From Chitinophagaceae bacterium IBVUCB1 (GTDB lineage: Bacteria; Bacteroidota; Bacteroidia; Chitinophagales; Chitinophagaceae), in the NCBI GenBank assembly GCA_002127285.1, contig NFUW01000002.1, positions 1,853,605 through 1,917,604 on the forward strand: a stretch of DNA of 64,000 nt, read 5' to 3'. Position 1 is the stretch's first letter; every line of letters starts with the position of its first letter. Below the pieces are notes generated by a model that made no database searches, had not been told where the DNA came from, and saw only the letters and a program-made list of their open reading frames with translations. Of the stretch, positions 28,501 to 36,997 are shown piece after piece. The translations under genes and the position numbers were made by a program.

Positions 28501-28997
28501 CTCCTGATACGATGCTGCGCTCTATCGTGTTAGACCCGCCAATCATACACCTGATAGGCAGTATGATAACAGTAGACAGGCCGGGTTCGTTTGTATGGTT
28601 CGGGCCAAGTGGCCAATTGAGTGGTGGTACGAATGGTCAGTACTATCCTAAAGTGATAGGGCCTTATTATGCTGTTACAGATAATAAAGGTTGCTGGTCT
28701 AGACCATCAAATATCCTTATTATTACTTTGTTGGATATCAATACAATTGACCTTGATGGTATGAAATTGTATCCGAACCCTAACAGCGGCAAACTGACGA
28801 TAGACTGGGGAAGCAAAGTAGTAGATATGGAAATAGGCATCTACAATCCGTTAGGTCAGCAAGTGATGAAAGACGAAATGCGCAATGCTACTCGTAAAGT
28901 GATGAACCTTGAGTCTTTGCCCAATGGCGTATACTACCTGATGATAAAAGATAGTGAAGGGCATAGCGGTACAGTGAAAATACAAGTGCAGCGATAA
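25524..28997 (+). CDS. T9SS-secreted M43-type metalloprotease with GEVED and Ig-like repeats
   Basis: 1157 aa. A signal peptide ends FAQA at about residue 21. The catalytic domain holds the zinc motif HELGHAFNLKH, with His254, Glu255, His258 and His264. A Met-turn, NFMDYSNC, follows at about 323. This pattern fits pappalysin/cytophagalysin (M43) proteases. A GEVED-like domain follows (LDYNNNGVFTSTEM at about 455), then four Ig/PKD-like repeats (for example YQWFVNGSAVGT), and a T9SS type A domain at the end (LYPNPNSGKLTIDW). It is probably a secreted or surface protease. It ends at a strong hairpin. Confidence 0.9.
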   Translation: MIRKITLLFLAFLFINQFAQAQRSCGSDVVHQRQMATNPDYVQEQAALRAKYQAFLAANSSMPQALKTLVGSGPDTVFEIPVVVHIIHTGGAPGTQYNPSDAMVQAYINYTNQAFAASYTGYPGPTTGGTRVPLRFVLARRDTNCNAATGIVRVNGNSLAGYGSDGINLSASGGASEAAVKNLSRWNPTVYYNIWIVNRIDAADGYAGGGPFTAGYAYYPGSSAAVDGTVILASRVYTGTGATGGGPGDITLPHELGHAFNLKHVFDPFPATSGCPSATNCATTGDEVCDTQPIASSAFGCPGPPTLTCNGVAYDTMTSKNFMDYSNCQDRFTPGQNVRMMFALKSAVSRSTFITSLGATVPPSSALPGTCSITAAPNAFNIGVRNVVVSTNNAPSPGADTLMHVTSDGYQGDGNRGYIDFTCRHRVTLVAGQTYKLAVNVGPGTTTSRAKVFLDYNNNGVFTSTEMIMPRTAAGPGYKTVSFTVPTTGVSYCVPLRMRVIVDGGNGVNVDSCGTLQFGQAEDYTAYIIGSGGSTASTVAISNPPIGGNPSCIGTGLKFYAVPSSGTTVLTYRWLRNGTIMSGFTTDTLSSNIFVNNDQVKVRMLFTSPCGTDSAESSVVIVNRQITIPPTVTIGIQSGTIPGCIDDTVTFNIAGNVNPGGAPTYRWQQRIPPAIVFSDIPGATGTTFKCFSKPVNTQIRAIMRSSAGAPCAIPDSAISNAFTLTYNNQTPTVSIALTTGTNPGCAGQTLTFTATPTIGGTAPTYVWRVNGVVQTGVTGPTLSGVRANGDVVNCTMTSNSPCAVPNTATSNNITIIHTQITADVSIGQITPSPSCNGKNISFSATTINSGTGPLYQWFVNGSAVGTPIGPNFTTPLVNNDKVRAVFIATDPCVLNATDTSNELTVSTIKSDTPTVSVKITKGKDPGCIDSLIEFTANPVNIGNSPQIDWFVNGFPAATGTIFTSTALLTGDIVQVRVHQTDGRCYLPDTVFSAPDTMLRSIVLDPPIIHLIGSMITVDRPGSFVWFGPSGQLSGGTNGQYYPKVIGPYYAVTDNKGCWSRPSNILIITLLDINTIDLDGMKLYPNPNSGKLTIDWGSKVVDMEIGIYNPLGQQVMKDEMRNATRKVMNLESLPNGVYYLMIKDSEGHSGTVKIQVQR

Positions 28998-29017
28998 TCT
29001 GCACCAACTATAAGAAG

Positions 29018-29051
29018 AATAATAAAGGGGCTATTAAGCCCCTTTATTATT
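29018..29051. terminator. bidirectional terminator
   Basis: AATAAAGGGGCT and its complement AGCCCCTTTATT pair, with flanking AT pairs extending the stem. It separates the convergent genes ending at 28997 and 29066. Confidence 0.85.
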
Positions 29052-29065
29052 TGCACTATATCATC

Positions 29066-30547
29066 TTATCTATTGAACAGATAGGCGTGACTACCATTAT
29101 TTGAAAGACTGTCTGCAAGTGTAAGGTGTTGTTTTATTTGATTTACTTTTTGGACTAATTCATCTTCTGCAATGCTTGTAAAGATAAAAGCACAAGGAAC
29201 AGGTGCAGCCGTAGCAATGCTGTTATAGTCACTATCCCAGTTTAGCTTATTAGCATTTTTCAAGTTGTTCCACTCTTGTTGTTTGGGGTGGATGGTGGTG
29301 TAATAAATATACGCCGGTATTGCACCGTTGTGCAGGTACAGGTTTTTGCCGTTCATGTTGTTTTTATTGCAAAGTGCCATCGCATCGGTAATCTGCTCGC
29401 TATGCAGTGGCACTATAAAAAAGCGCAATGCGCTGAAGTTGATGATGCATACGGAACACGCAGCAACTACCATGGCTTTGAAATACTTGTTTCGCGCCAG
29501 CATCAGTTGGTTGAGCCCATGTGCTATGAGTATCAGCAGTATCGGCATCATAAACAGGACTACACGTGGTATAAGAGAAAATGAATGAATGGCAGATGCA
29601 ATAACTGTAAGTATTAACGGAACTATAAGTAGAAAAAAATGAGGTTTATTACGCTTCAGCAATATGATACAAGCACCCACGATTAGGAGTGCGTGGAGGG
29701 CTTTGGCTAAAAAAGTAAAACCGCCTGCTTCGCCCAATAAATGCCCCAATAAATCAATGTTTTTATTCCAATCGTTAAGGGTAGTAGGGGTGGGATTGAT
29801 AAAATATACTGAATGGAAATTTTGTAAGTAGTCTGAATTAGCTTGAGCTTTGAGTATCAGCCAGTAGTAAGCCGCAAATTGTGCCACCCAGCAAACAGCT
29901 GCGGCCATAATGGGAAGCGATTTATTTATCCTTCCTTGCTGCCAATGCAACAGCAGATAGTATGCGCCAACACCTGCCAACACAAATACAGATGGCATAC
30001 TAAGCCATATAGCCACACTACCTGCTGCAAGCCATAATAAGAAAAAGCGAAAGGGCTTTGTCTTTTGGTTATCGGTACGAAGTGCCAGAAGAATAAGTGC
30101 GAGAGCTACGGTGGCATCCATCATGTATTGTTTCAACTCTGTACTATACCTGATGAAGATATAACCAGATGCCAATAGTATCAGCGCATACCAAGCAGAC
30201 CTCAGTAAGTTTAATTGCTTTAGTATGGCATAGAGTAAGAATAGCGATGCTATGCCAGACAGGAAAGTAGGCAGCTTCAATGCCTGCTCGCCCATTCCAA
30301 ATAGTGTGGATGAAGCCTTGACGAGCCATAGCCATAAGGGTGGGGCGTATTGCTCGTAGCTAAGGGGCAGCAATAATTGAAAGAAACCACGTTCAAAGAT
30401 ATTGCGTGCTACATTGGCCTCGTCTATCATCAGGTTGCGGTTTTGCAGATGCACCACTATGCGTATAGCAATACCTATACCAATGGCTGCATAAGCCAGC
30501 CATGCATATATCTTACCTTTATTGGTAGGCGGGTGGACAGATTGCAT
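29066..30547 (-). CDS. GT39-like membrane glycosyltransferase
   Basis: 493 aa with about 11 membrane helices. The first periplasmic loop carries MIDEANVARNIFERG, with the Asp-Glu pair expected of GT39/ArnT/PMT-type polyprenyl-phosphate-sugar glycosyltransferases. It is followed by YEQYAPPLWLWLVK. The C-terminal third is a soluble periplasmic domain. These enzymes move a sugar from a lipid carrier to a protein or glycolipid. The next gene upstream on the same strand is a close paralogue, so this is a tandem duplication. The acceptor is unknown. Confidence 0.8.
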   Translation of the reverse strand: MQSVHPPTNKGKIYAWLAYAAIGIGIAIRIVVHLQNRNLMIDEANVARNIFERGFFQLLLPLSYEQYAPPLWLWLVKASSTLFGMGEQALKLPTFLSGIASLFLLYAILKQLNLLRSAWYALILLASGYIFIRYSTELKQYMMDATVALALILLALRTDNQKTKPFRFFLLWLAAGSVAIWLSMPSVFVLAGVGAYYLLLHWQQGRINKSLPIMAAAVCWVAQFAAYYWLILKAQANSDYLQNFHSVYFINPTPTTLNDWNKNIDLLGHLLGEAGGFTFLAKALHALLIVGACIILLKRNKPHFFLLIVPLILTVIASAIHSFSLIPRVVLFMMPILLILIAHGLNQLMLARNKYFKAMVVAACSVCIINFSALRFFIVPLHSEQITDAMALCNKNNMNGKNLYLHNGAIPAYIYYTTIHPKQQEWNNLKNANKLNWDSDYNSIATAAPVPCAFIFTSIAEDELVQKVNQIKQHLTLADSLSNNGSHAYLFNR

Positions 30548-30588
30548 GTTCTACAAGATAATTACTTACACTCTATTAACGTACAAAA

Positions 30589-32061
30589 TCATTTCTTGGT
30601 ACATATGTAGAGTTTGATTCCGTGTATATAGTTTGTATCTACTTTGCAATATTTTGTGTATGCGTCATTATCTCTTTTTAATAAATCATCGGGGTACCAT
30701 GCATATATAACGGCGTCTCTTGTAAAAGTTTGAGCTAATGAATCGTAATTGCCCCATATGGGTGCTATATGTGCATCTTTCAGGCTTGCCCATTCGTCTT
30801 TATTGGGGTGTATGTTTGTGTAATACATAAACACATTTTCGATTAAGCCGTTTACGTGAAAATGTTTGCCGTTAATTCCATTTTTTTGCACTAACCGCAT
30901 ACCATCTTTAAATTCTTCATGCAAAAGGGGTTGAGAAAAATAACGTACATATGCTGCGTTGTAGACAGATACGAGCATAATAGCTAATAGCGCTATTCTT
31001 ATGGTTTTGTATTTCAGTTGCCATAGTGTGCTCAAACCAGCAGTCATGATAATGAGAGCTACTGGCATAATAAACAGGCTAACACGAGGTAACAGTGTGT
31101 ACATCTGTAATCCGGAAGCTATGTGTAGCAATAAGATTGGTAGTAATAGAACTATCCCTTTTGAAGTATGTTTATACAGAAGGTATATTGTACCTGTTGC
31201 CAATAGTGTTAAATGAAATACAATTGCTAACGTAGTGTTACCACCAAGCTGCAATAGAAGGTCACCCCATAGATTTCCATTGTGTAGCCAGTCATCCTTA
31301 CTTAATGGCACTAATATTGAAAAAAAGCGCTGATGGAAATCTTGCAGATATGGTGAATGTATTTGTGCATTCAGCATCAAAAAATAATAAGCACCAAACA
31401 TGCCAAGCCATACTCCGCAAATACCAAGCAATGGCCAAAGCCTGCTGTAATTTTTAGAACACCATATAGTATATATAAAACTTAGCCCTATGCCCGCTAA
31501 TATAAATACTGCAGGCATTGAGAAATAGATGGAAAATCCTGCAAGCATCCATCCAAGATAGAAACGCTTTGGGCTGGAAGGGTTTATTACATCAGCGCAT
31601 AACCCAGCAATTATTAGTGCTATAGTGATGAGTATATCTGTACTATACTGTTTTACTGCTGTGCCATAATAAAGAAAAATATCGCCGGCAGCAAAGAGCG
31701 CCAAAGAATACCATGCAACAGTGTTTGCAGCAAATACCCTGTTGCTGTGGTATAACAACAATAATGATACTATGCCTGCCAGTAAGGCTACTATGCGAAA
31801 TCCATACTCACTATATCCGAAAAATGTAGTGCTGCCTTTTAGTAACCATAAATAACCTGGTGGGGCAAACTGCTCGTAATCTAATGCGGAAAGCAATGAA
31901 AGGTATCCTTTGCTATGAATATTAAGTGCAAGATTAGCTTCGTCTAGTATCAGGCTACGGTTATCTGTAAAGACATTAATACGTAATACTATGCCTGCAA
32001 GAATAACGAAGTAGGGCAACCATTTGGTATTGGCTTTAATATATTTATAAACGACGCGCAA
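30589..32061 (-). CDS. GT39-like membrane glycosyltransferase, paralogue
   Basis: 490 aa and the same build as its downstream neighbour: LILDEANLALNIHSKG in the first loop, YEQFAPPGYLWLLKGSTTFFG, and a tail with HVNGLIENVFMYYTNIHPNK that matches the neighbour's LHNGAIPAYIYYTTIHPKQ. The two are separated by 41 bases, so they are probably co-transcribed. Both are much shorter than eukaryotic PMTs but the usual size for bacterial ArnT-like proteins. Duplication with divergence suggests two acceptors or two sugars; nothing in the sequence says which. Confidence 0.8.
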   Translation of the reverse strand: MRVVYKYIKANTKWLPYFVILAGIVLRINVFTDNRSLILDEANLALNIHSKGYLSLLSALDYEQFAPPGYLWLLKGSTTFFGYSEYGFRIVALLAGIVSLLLLYHSNRVFAANTVAWYSLALFAAGDIFLYYGTAVKQYSTDILITIALIIAGLCADVINPSSPKRFYLGWMLAGFSIYFSMPAVFILAGIGLSFIYTIWCSKNYSRLWPLLGICGVWLGMFGAYYFLMLNAQIHSPYLQDFHQRFFSILVPLSKDDWLHNGNLWGDLLLQLGGNTTLAIVFHLTLLATGTIYLLYKHTSKGIVLLLPILLLHIASGLQMYTLLPRVSLFIMPVALIIMTAGLSTLWQLKYKTIRIALLAIMLVSVYNAAYVRYFSQPLLHEEFKDGMRLVQKNGINGKHFHVNGLIENVFMYYTNIHPNKDEWASLKDAHIAPIWGNYDSLAQTFTRDAVIYAWYPDDLLKRDNDAYTKYCKVDTNYIHGIKLYICTKK

Positions 32062-32090
32062 GTTGGGTTTTGAAAAGGATGGGGTAGAGA

Positions 32091-32927
32091 TTATTCGTAA
32101 ACAAGTTTATTTATGAAAGATACGTTATGTAGATTATCTTTTATGCTATAAAAGTACAAACCACTTTGTGGTAATTCTCCTATTGCAATACTTGATTGGT
32201 ATTGTATGGGTTTGTTGATAATAACTTTGCCCAATATATTGCAGATGGTGAATGAGCCGGATTGTATAGTGGTTGGAAAAGTTATTACGGAATGTTGATT
32301 GGCAGGGTGGGGGGCTATTGAAAATTGCTTGATTTCAGTATTTGAATTTGATACGGATAGCTTACAGGTGTTGGCATTGATGTATTGACCTGCATTAATA
32401 GGATTATTGTTATTGCTGAAGCAAATAATACTTGTACTTGCACCGCCTTTAAAAAGTTTGAACATACGTTCTGTACCACTCATACAACCAATACTTTCAA
32501 TGTAGTCAACCGAGACACCACTTTTTTGTTTTACTGTCCATACTTTATAGTAATAAGGATTAATAAATACAGAGTCAATGTTGGTGATATATGTCAAGAT
32601 AGAATCTCCCTTGATTCGTTGGTTTAATAACGTATCACCTACTTTTGCTTTAAAATCGTATAAGAGAACATCTGAGGAGTCTAAGTATATATTAACCTTG
32701 TCACCAGCTCCCGTTGTATCTTCCCTTACAAGTAAGTTTCTCAACTTTTTGTATGTATGCCCTTTAAGAACTGTATCCCCGATGTAATAATCGTAACTAA
32801 CACTGTATAGGTCCCAATAGGTAGTAAGGAGTGTCCATTTATTACTCGTATCAGTAAACCTTATCTTCTGCCCATAGGTTATTTGGGCGAAGAGAATAAT
32901 AAAAATTAAGAGTAGCAGTTTTTTCAT
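32091..32927 (-). CDS. T9SS-sorted secreted protein, unknown function
   Basis: 278 aa. Signal peptide MKKLLLLIFIILFAQITYG, then a domain of about 165 residues (LLTTYWDLYSVSYDYYIGDT, IESIGCMSGTERMFKLFKGG) and a divergent T9SS type A tail (FSIAPHPANQHSVITFP ... LPQSGLYFYSIKDN). Proteins of this build are common in Bacteroidota and unassigned. It lies 29 bases before the start side of the GT39-like pair on the same strand, so all three may be one unit. Confidence 0.7.
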   Translation of the reverse strand: MKKLLLLIFIILFAQITYGQKIRFTDTSNKWTLLTTYWDLYSVSYDYYIGDTVLKGHTYKKLRNLLVREDTTGAGDKVNIYLDSSDVLLYDFKAKVGDTLLNQRIKGDSILTYITNIDSVFINPYYYKVWTVKQKSGVSVDYIESIGCMSGTERMFKLFKGGASTSIICFSNNNNPINAGQYINANTCKLSVSNSNTEIKQFSIAPHPANQHSVITFPTTIQSGSFTICNILGKVIINKPIQYQSSIAIGELPQSGLYFYSIKDNLHNVSFINKLVYE

Positions 32928-33016
32928 AGCAGTACCATAAAGTTAAGGAAACAATTAATGTGTAGAGCTGCAAAAAGAACTGATTATTGATAACGAACCC
33001 GGTGTATTGAGTATTA

Positions 33017-34051
33017 TTACATAACCAGTTTTACAATGGTTAATTTTCCTGTTTTGTGATTTATTTTCAAACGACAAAATGTTTTGTTGAGAATAGATGC
33101 AGTAGCACCCGCAAACATTCCTCCCATATAATAAGCCATGTAGGCTTTATCCTTTTCTTCCTTAAAGATGTTTTCAATTGGAACTTTTATGTAATAGTCA
33201 TTATTTATAAGTTGTGCTTCATAAAAGGCATTAAATGTATATACCCACCACCCATCATCGTACAAAGCATATATGCTATCTTTATTAATCAGGTCTCCGA
33301 GTTCGCCATCCGGCATCACTTGGTATATATCTATCTTTTTTTCAATAAAACGGCTCCATATTTCGGGTTTAAAATCTTTGATAGAAGGATTCAGTGTTGT
33401 CATCTGTTGGTAATTGAAATAGATACCTTTCGAGTGATTCGTAATGTTATATAATGGCAATGTTGATTTTTCAATACTTGGTAAGCTTACAGCATCATCC
33501 TTACTGTATATTTTTAAAGCCGCGCTATATAATGAGTCTTTTAGCGCAAGGTTGGATAGATAAGATATTTGTTCATTTATGGTAATGAACAGGCTTTTGG
33601 GTAGATTGTAAGGTAGTATATGAAGCGAATCTGCTTGAAAAACTAATTTGTATTGATTGTTTTTGCCCCTAAAGAAATCAATATTAATATATACAGTTCC
33701 TGCATCATTATTAGTAGGTCTTTGGTCTGCGTATAAGTCTCTGACAATACATAATACTGTATCACTACCGTTAGCATTGCTTATGAAATGTTTATTCATA
33801 AACAAAGCCAAAGATGTATCAAGTGAGCTTTCCGTTACAAGCTTGCATTTTCTGGTGCTGTAATCGTACACATAACCAATATCAGCTTTGTGGATGCGGA
33901 CATCTATTACCCTGATATAGCCAATGCTATCGTTGGTTATTACACTTTTGTTTCGGAGCTTAAATTCGTGAATAGTTTTGTTTTGGGCGTTGCTAAGAGC
34001 AGGTATAAGAAATGCTATTAGGGTTAGCAGGTGTTTCGATAAGTGTTTCAT
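33017..34051 (-). CDS. secreted protein of unknown function
   Basis: 344 aa with a signal peptide (about 1-22, ending LSNAQ). The body has no sorting domain and no recognised motif. Segments such as KTIHEFKLRNKSVITNDSIG, LYADQRPTNNDAGTVYIN and AYMAYYMGGMFAGATASIL suggest a beta-rich N-terminal half and a helical end. A near-consensus -7 box (GATATTTG on the minus strand, 34067-34074) lies about 15 bases before the start. It is divergent from paaZ. Confidence 0.6.
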   Translation of the reverse strand: MKHLSKHLLTLIAFLIPALSNAQNKTIHEFKLRNKSVITNDSIGYIRVIDVRIHKADIGYVYDYSTRKCKLVTESSLDTSLALFMNKHFISNANGSDTVLCIVRDLYADQRPTNNDAGTVYINIDFFRGKNNQYKLVFQADSLHILPYNLPKSLFITINEQISYLSNLALKDSLYSAALKIYSKDDAVSLPSIEKSTLPLYNITNHSKGIYFNYQQMTTLNPSIKDFKPEIWSRFIEKKIDIYQVMPDGELGDLINKDSIYALYDDGWWVYTFNAFYEAQLINNDYYIKVPIENIFKEEKDKAYMAYYMGGMFAGATASILNKTFCRLKINHKTGKLTIVKLVM

Positions 34052-34107
34052 AAATATACTTCAATACAAATATCGTAAATTACAGCCTCAAAACGCAGGA
34101 TAATTAT

Positions 34108-36159
34108 ATGTCGGTAACACAACTGAAAAACTATGCCGAGGGCAAATGGGTAGCTGCAAAAGATGGTGATGCGCTCTACAATGCCGTAACGGGCGAAGCA
34201 CTCTATACAGCCAGTAGCGAGGGCCTCGATTTCGGAGCCATGATGCACTATGCCCGCACGGTAGGTGGCCCTGCCTTGCGCAAGCTCACTTTTCATCAGC
34301 GTGGGCGTATGCTGAAGGCGTTGGCTTTTCATTTGCTGGAAAAGAAAGAATACTTCTATCAAATAAGCTCCTACACGGGTGCAACTCGCGTTGATAGTTG
34401 GGTGGACATTGAAGGCGGTATCGGCAACCTGTTTGCCAACGCCAGCCTGCGCCGCCAGTTTCCCGACGAGCGTTTTTATGTAGATGGCGATGCTGCCAAG
34501 CTGTCTAAAAACGGTACGTTCATAGGCCACCACATCATGGTGCCGAGAGAGGGTGTTGCCATACATATCAATGCGTTCAACTTTCCTGTATGGGGTATGC
34601 TGGAAAAGATAGCAGTCAACCTGCTGGCTGGTGTGCCAGCTATCGTAAAGCCCGCCACGCTAACATCCTTCCTTACCGAAGCTGTGTTTGAAGAAATCAT
34701 CAAGTCGAACATATTGCCGGAAGGCTCGCTGCAACTGATATGTGGTAGCGCGCGTGGCATATTGGATACGATAGAAACGCAAGACGTAGTAACTTTTACG
34801 GGCAGTGCCTATACAGGGCAGCAACTGAAATCTCATCCGCGTATTGTATCAGAAGCGGTGCCTTTCAATCTGGAAGCCGACTCACTGAACTGTTGTGTGC
34901 TGGGTCCTGATGTCAAAACTACGATGCCCGAGTTTGACATCTTCATCAAAGAAGTAGTGCGCGAGATAACTACCAAAGCCGGGCAAAAATGTACAGCAGT
35001 GCGCCGCATTATGGTGCCTGCCAATATGGTAGAAGATGTGCAGATAGCGTTGGGCAAACGTTTGCAAAGCACCACCATCGGCGACCCGAGTGTAGAGGGG
35101 GTACGTATGGGTCCGTTAGCAGGTCAGTCGCAACGCAAAGAAGTGCGCGAAAAAGTAGCGCAACTTGCACAAAGCCAGCAAATCATCATTGGCGACTTAG
35201 AGAAATTTGAAGTAGTAGGTGCAGATAAAGAAAAGGGTGCATTTATATCGCCCATCGTATTCTTCAACGATAATCCTTTTACAAAAACCGACTGTCATAA
35301 TATAGAAGCTTTCGGCCCTGTAAGCACCATCATGCCATACAATAGCATTGATGATGCCATCGCATTGGCGAGGATGGGCAAGGGATCGCTGGTGTGTTCC
35401 GTAGTAACTGCCGATGATGATGTGGCTACGGAATTTGTGTTGGGTGCTGCGAGTATGCACGGACGTATATTGGTGCTGAACGCAGACTGCGCCAAAGAAA
35501 GTACAGGGCACGGGTCGCCCATGCCACTGCTGGTGCATGGCGGGCCGGGGCGTGCAGGTGGTGGCGAGGAAATGGGTGGTAAGCGTGGTGTGTTGCATTA
35601 TCTGCAACGTACGGCTATACAAGGTTCACCCACTACCATCAGCCGTATAACGAATGTGTATCAGCAAGGTGGTAAGCAAAACGAATCGGTGGTGCATCCG
35701 TTTCGCCAGCATTTCGAAGACCTGAAAGTGGGCGATACGCTGATAACGGCAAAGCATACGGTAAGCGAAACCGACATCACCAATTTTGCCAATGTAAGCG
35801 GAGATAATTTTTACGCCCACATGGATGCTACCTCTCTGGAAGGAACCATCTTTACAGGGCGTGTGGCGCATGGCTATTTTGTGCTATCGAAAGCGGCAGG
35901 TTTGTTTGTAGATGCCAAGAAAGGCCCTGTATTGCTGAACTATGGTATAGATGAAGCACGTTTTACCAAGCCCGTGTACCCAGGGATGACGATAGGTGTA
36001 AAGCTGACCGTAAAAGAAAAAGTAGATCAGGAAAAACGCGATGCGGAAGATATAGCCAAAGGCATAGTAAAATGGCTGGTAGATGTATATGACGAAACCG
36101 GCGAAACAGTAGCCATAGCAACGATACTGACGATGGTGAAGAAAAGGAATCAGGAGTAA
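34108..36159 (+). CDS. paaZ: phenylacetate degradation bifunctional protein PaaZ
   Basis: 683 aa, the standard size. Residues 1-520 are an aldehyde dehydrogenase with catalytic Cys295 (AGQKCTAVRR) and general-base Glu256 (FNLEADSLN). These are the same numbers reported for the E. coli enzyme. Residues about 530-683 are a MaoC-like hydratase with the dyad Asp566/His571 (SGDNFYAH) and GRVAHGYFV. The protein opens oxepin-CoA and oxidises the resulting aldehyde, giving 3-oxo-5,6-dehydrosuberyl-CoA. The other paa genes (paaABCDE, paaK) are not in the window. It ends at a 12-bp terminator. Confidence 0.95.
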   Translation: MSVTQLKNYAEGKWVAAKDGDALYNAVTGEALYTASSEGLDFGAMMHYARTVGGPALRKLTFHQRGRMLKALAFHLLEKKEYFYQISSYTGATRVDSWVDIEGGIGNLFANASLRRQFPDERFYVDGDAAKLSKNGTFIGHHIMVPREGVAIHINAFNFPVWGMLEKIAVNLLAGVPAIVKPATLTSFLTEAVFEEIIKSNILPEGSLQLICGSARGILDTIETQDVVTFTGSAYTGQQLKSHPRIVSEAVPFNLEADSLNCCVLGPDVKTTMPEFDIFIKEVVREITTKAGQKCTAVRRIMVPANMVEDVQIALGKRLQSTTIGDPSVEGVRMGPLAGQSQRKEVREKVAQLAQSQQIIIGDLEKFEVVGADKEKGAFISPIVFFNDNPFTKTDCHNIEAFGPVSTIMPYNSIDDAIALARMGKGSLVCSVVTADDDVATEFVLGAASMHGRILVLNADCAKESTGHGSPMPLLVHGGPGRAGGGEEMGGKRGVLHYLQRTAIQGSPTTISRITNVYQQGGKQNESVVHPFRQHFEDLKVGDTLITAKHTVSETDITNFANVSGDNFYAHMDATSLEGTIFTGRVAHGYFVLSKAAGLFVDAKKGPVLLNYGIDEARFTKPVYPGMTIGVKLTVKEKVDQEKRDAEDIAKGIVKWLVDVYDETGETVAIATILTMVKKRNQE

Positions 36160-36160
36160 T

Positions 36161-36189
36161 ATTAAAGGCAACAAAACGTTGCCTTTAAT
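36161..36189. terminator. bidirectional terminator between paaZ and higA
   Basis: ATTAAAGGCAAC and GTTGCCTTTAAT form a perfect 12-bp stem with loop AAAAC in the 32-base gap between convergent genes. Confidence 0.85.
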
Positions 36190-36191
36190 GT

Positions 36192-36503
36192 TTATGCGCT
36201 TTTAGCAAGTTTCTTTCTTGCTTTTATTAAATCATAACCGTTTTGTACGCGTAGCCAAAACTCTGCATCAATACTAAATAAGGCTTCAAGTTTCAAAGCA
36301 AGTAGGGCGCTAACGTGGCGTTTCTCTTTCAATAATTCAGAAAGGTGTCCGGGTAATATGCCTAGCTGTTTAGCTACATTTTGCTTTTTCAAGCCTCTTG
36401 CCTCAATTTCCATTTCAATAACATTGCCGGGATGTAGCGGAAATTCTTCATTTCGTACAACCTCACCATTTTTGCCAATAACTATGTAATTGTTTTTTGT
36501 CAT
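36192..36503 (-). CDS. higA: HigA-type antitoxin (XRE family)
   Basis: 103 aa. The HigA pattern is clear: LHPGNVIEMEIEARGLKKQN, then a helix-turn-helix VAKQLGILPGHLSELLKEKR and the ending AEFWLRVQNGYDLIKARKKL. It neutralises the HigB toxin and represses its own promoter by binding palindromes. It overlaps the toxin gene by 4 bases (ATGA), so the order is toxin first, which is the typical higBA order. The palindromes at 36863-36932 are the candidate operators. Confidence 0.92.
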   Translation of the reverse strand: MTKNNYIVIGKNGEVVRNEEFPLHPGNVIEMEIEARGLKKQNVAKQLGILPGHLSELLKEKRHVSALLALKLEALFSIDAEFWLRVQNGYDLIKARKKLAKSA

Positions 36504-36808
36504 TCGTAATGTTTGCTTAATTCAAGAATTAAAATTGCAATGCTGCCATTTTTCAATTCTTTAAAAATTATTCTATATTGCTTGTTCACTCTTATTGAAA
36601 AACAATCTTGATAAACTCTACCTTTTAATTTTTCAAAATTAAGTCCAGAGAACTTTTTTAAATCATTAATGTGGGCGACATATTTCATTATGTCAATTTT
36701 CTTTTTGAATTGTAAGACGACTTCTTTCGAATAAGCTGTTTTCCCTAATTCATCAAAAGGTAAAGCATACAAGTTTGTAAGCTTTACAGTTTTAAAATGG
36801 ATTTCCAT
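36500..36808 (-). CDS. higB: HigB-type RelE-fold toxin
   Basis: 102 aa. Segments FSGLNFEKLKGRVYQDCFSI and RVNKQYRIIFKELKNGS match the HigB branch of the RelE superfamily, which cleaves mRNA on the ribosome. The Arg/Lys residues used for RNA binding are present (RVYQD, NKQYRI). The C-terminal half keeps the expected ILILELSKHYE strand. It sits first in the operon, before higA. The pair lies between paaZ and the enoyl-CoA hydratase-like gene. Confidence 0.9.
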   Translation of the reverse strand: MEIHFKTVKLTNLYALPFDELGKTAYSKEVVLQFKKKIDIMKYVAHINDLKKFSGLNFEKLKGRVYQDCFSIRVNKQYRIIFKELKNGSIAILILELSKHYE

Positions 36809-36862
36809 TAAGCTGATTTTAAATCGTGTGGTACCATGCTGTGTATTTTGTTAGTGTTGACA

Positions 36863-36932
36863 AATACCAATATGGTATTTATCTTATAATTACCAAAAAT
36901 AGGTAATAAATATTAAATAACCAAAATTTGGT
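36863..36932. promoter_or_regulatory. three ACC-n-GGT palindromes (candidate operators)
   Basis: AATACCA-ATA-TGGTATT (36863-36879), ATTACC-AAAAATA-GGTAAT (36889-36907) and ACCAAA-A-TTTGGT (36920-36932) lie in the divergent spacer between higB and the enoyl-CoA hydratase-like gene. They share ACC/GGT half-sites. They most likely serve HigA autorepression, but the third is also close to the hydratase promoter. Confidence 0.55.
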
Positions 36933-36966
36933 AATTATTATTGATGGGTATAATGTTAATGATTTT

Positions 36967-36974
36967 TATCTTTG
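36967..36974 (+). promoter_or_regulatory. predicted -7 box of the enoyl-CoA hydratase-like gene
   Basis: TATCTTTG matches TAnnTTTG exactly, with a TTG at 36941-36943 in the position of the -33 element. It places the start of the next gene at the ATG at 36998 and rules out the in-frame TTG at 36941. Confidence 0.6.
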
Positions 36975-36997
36975 CAGCCTTACCAGTTAAAAATAAT

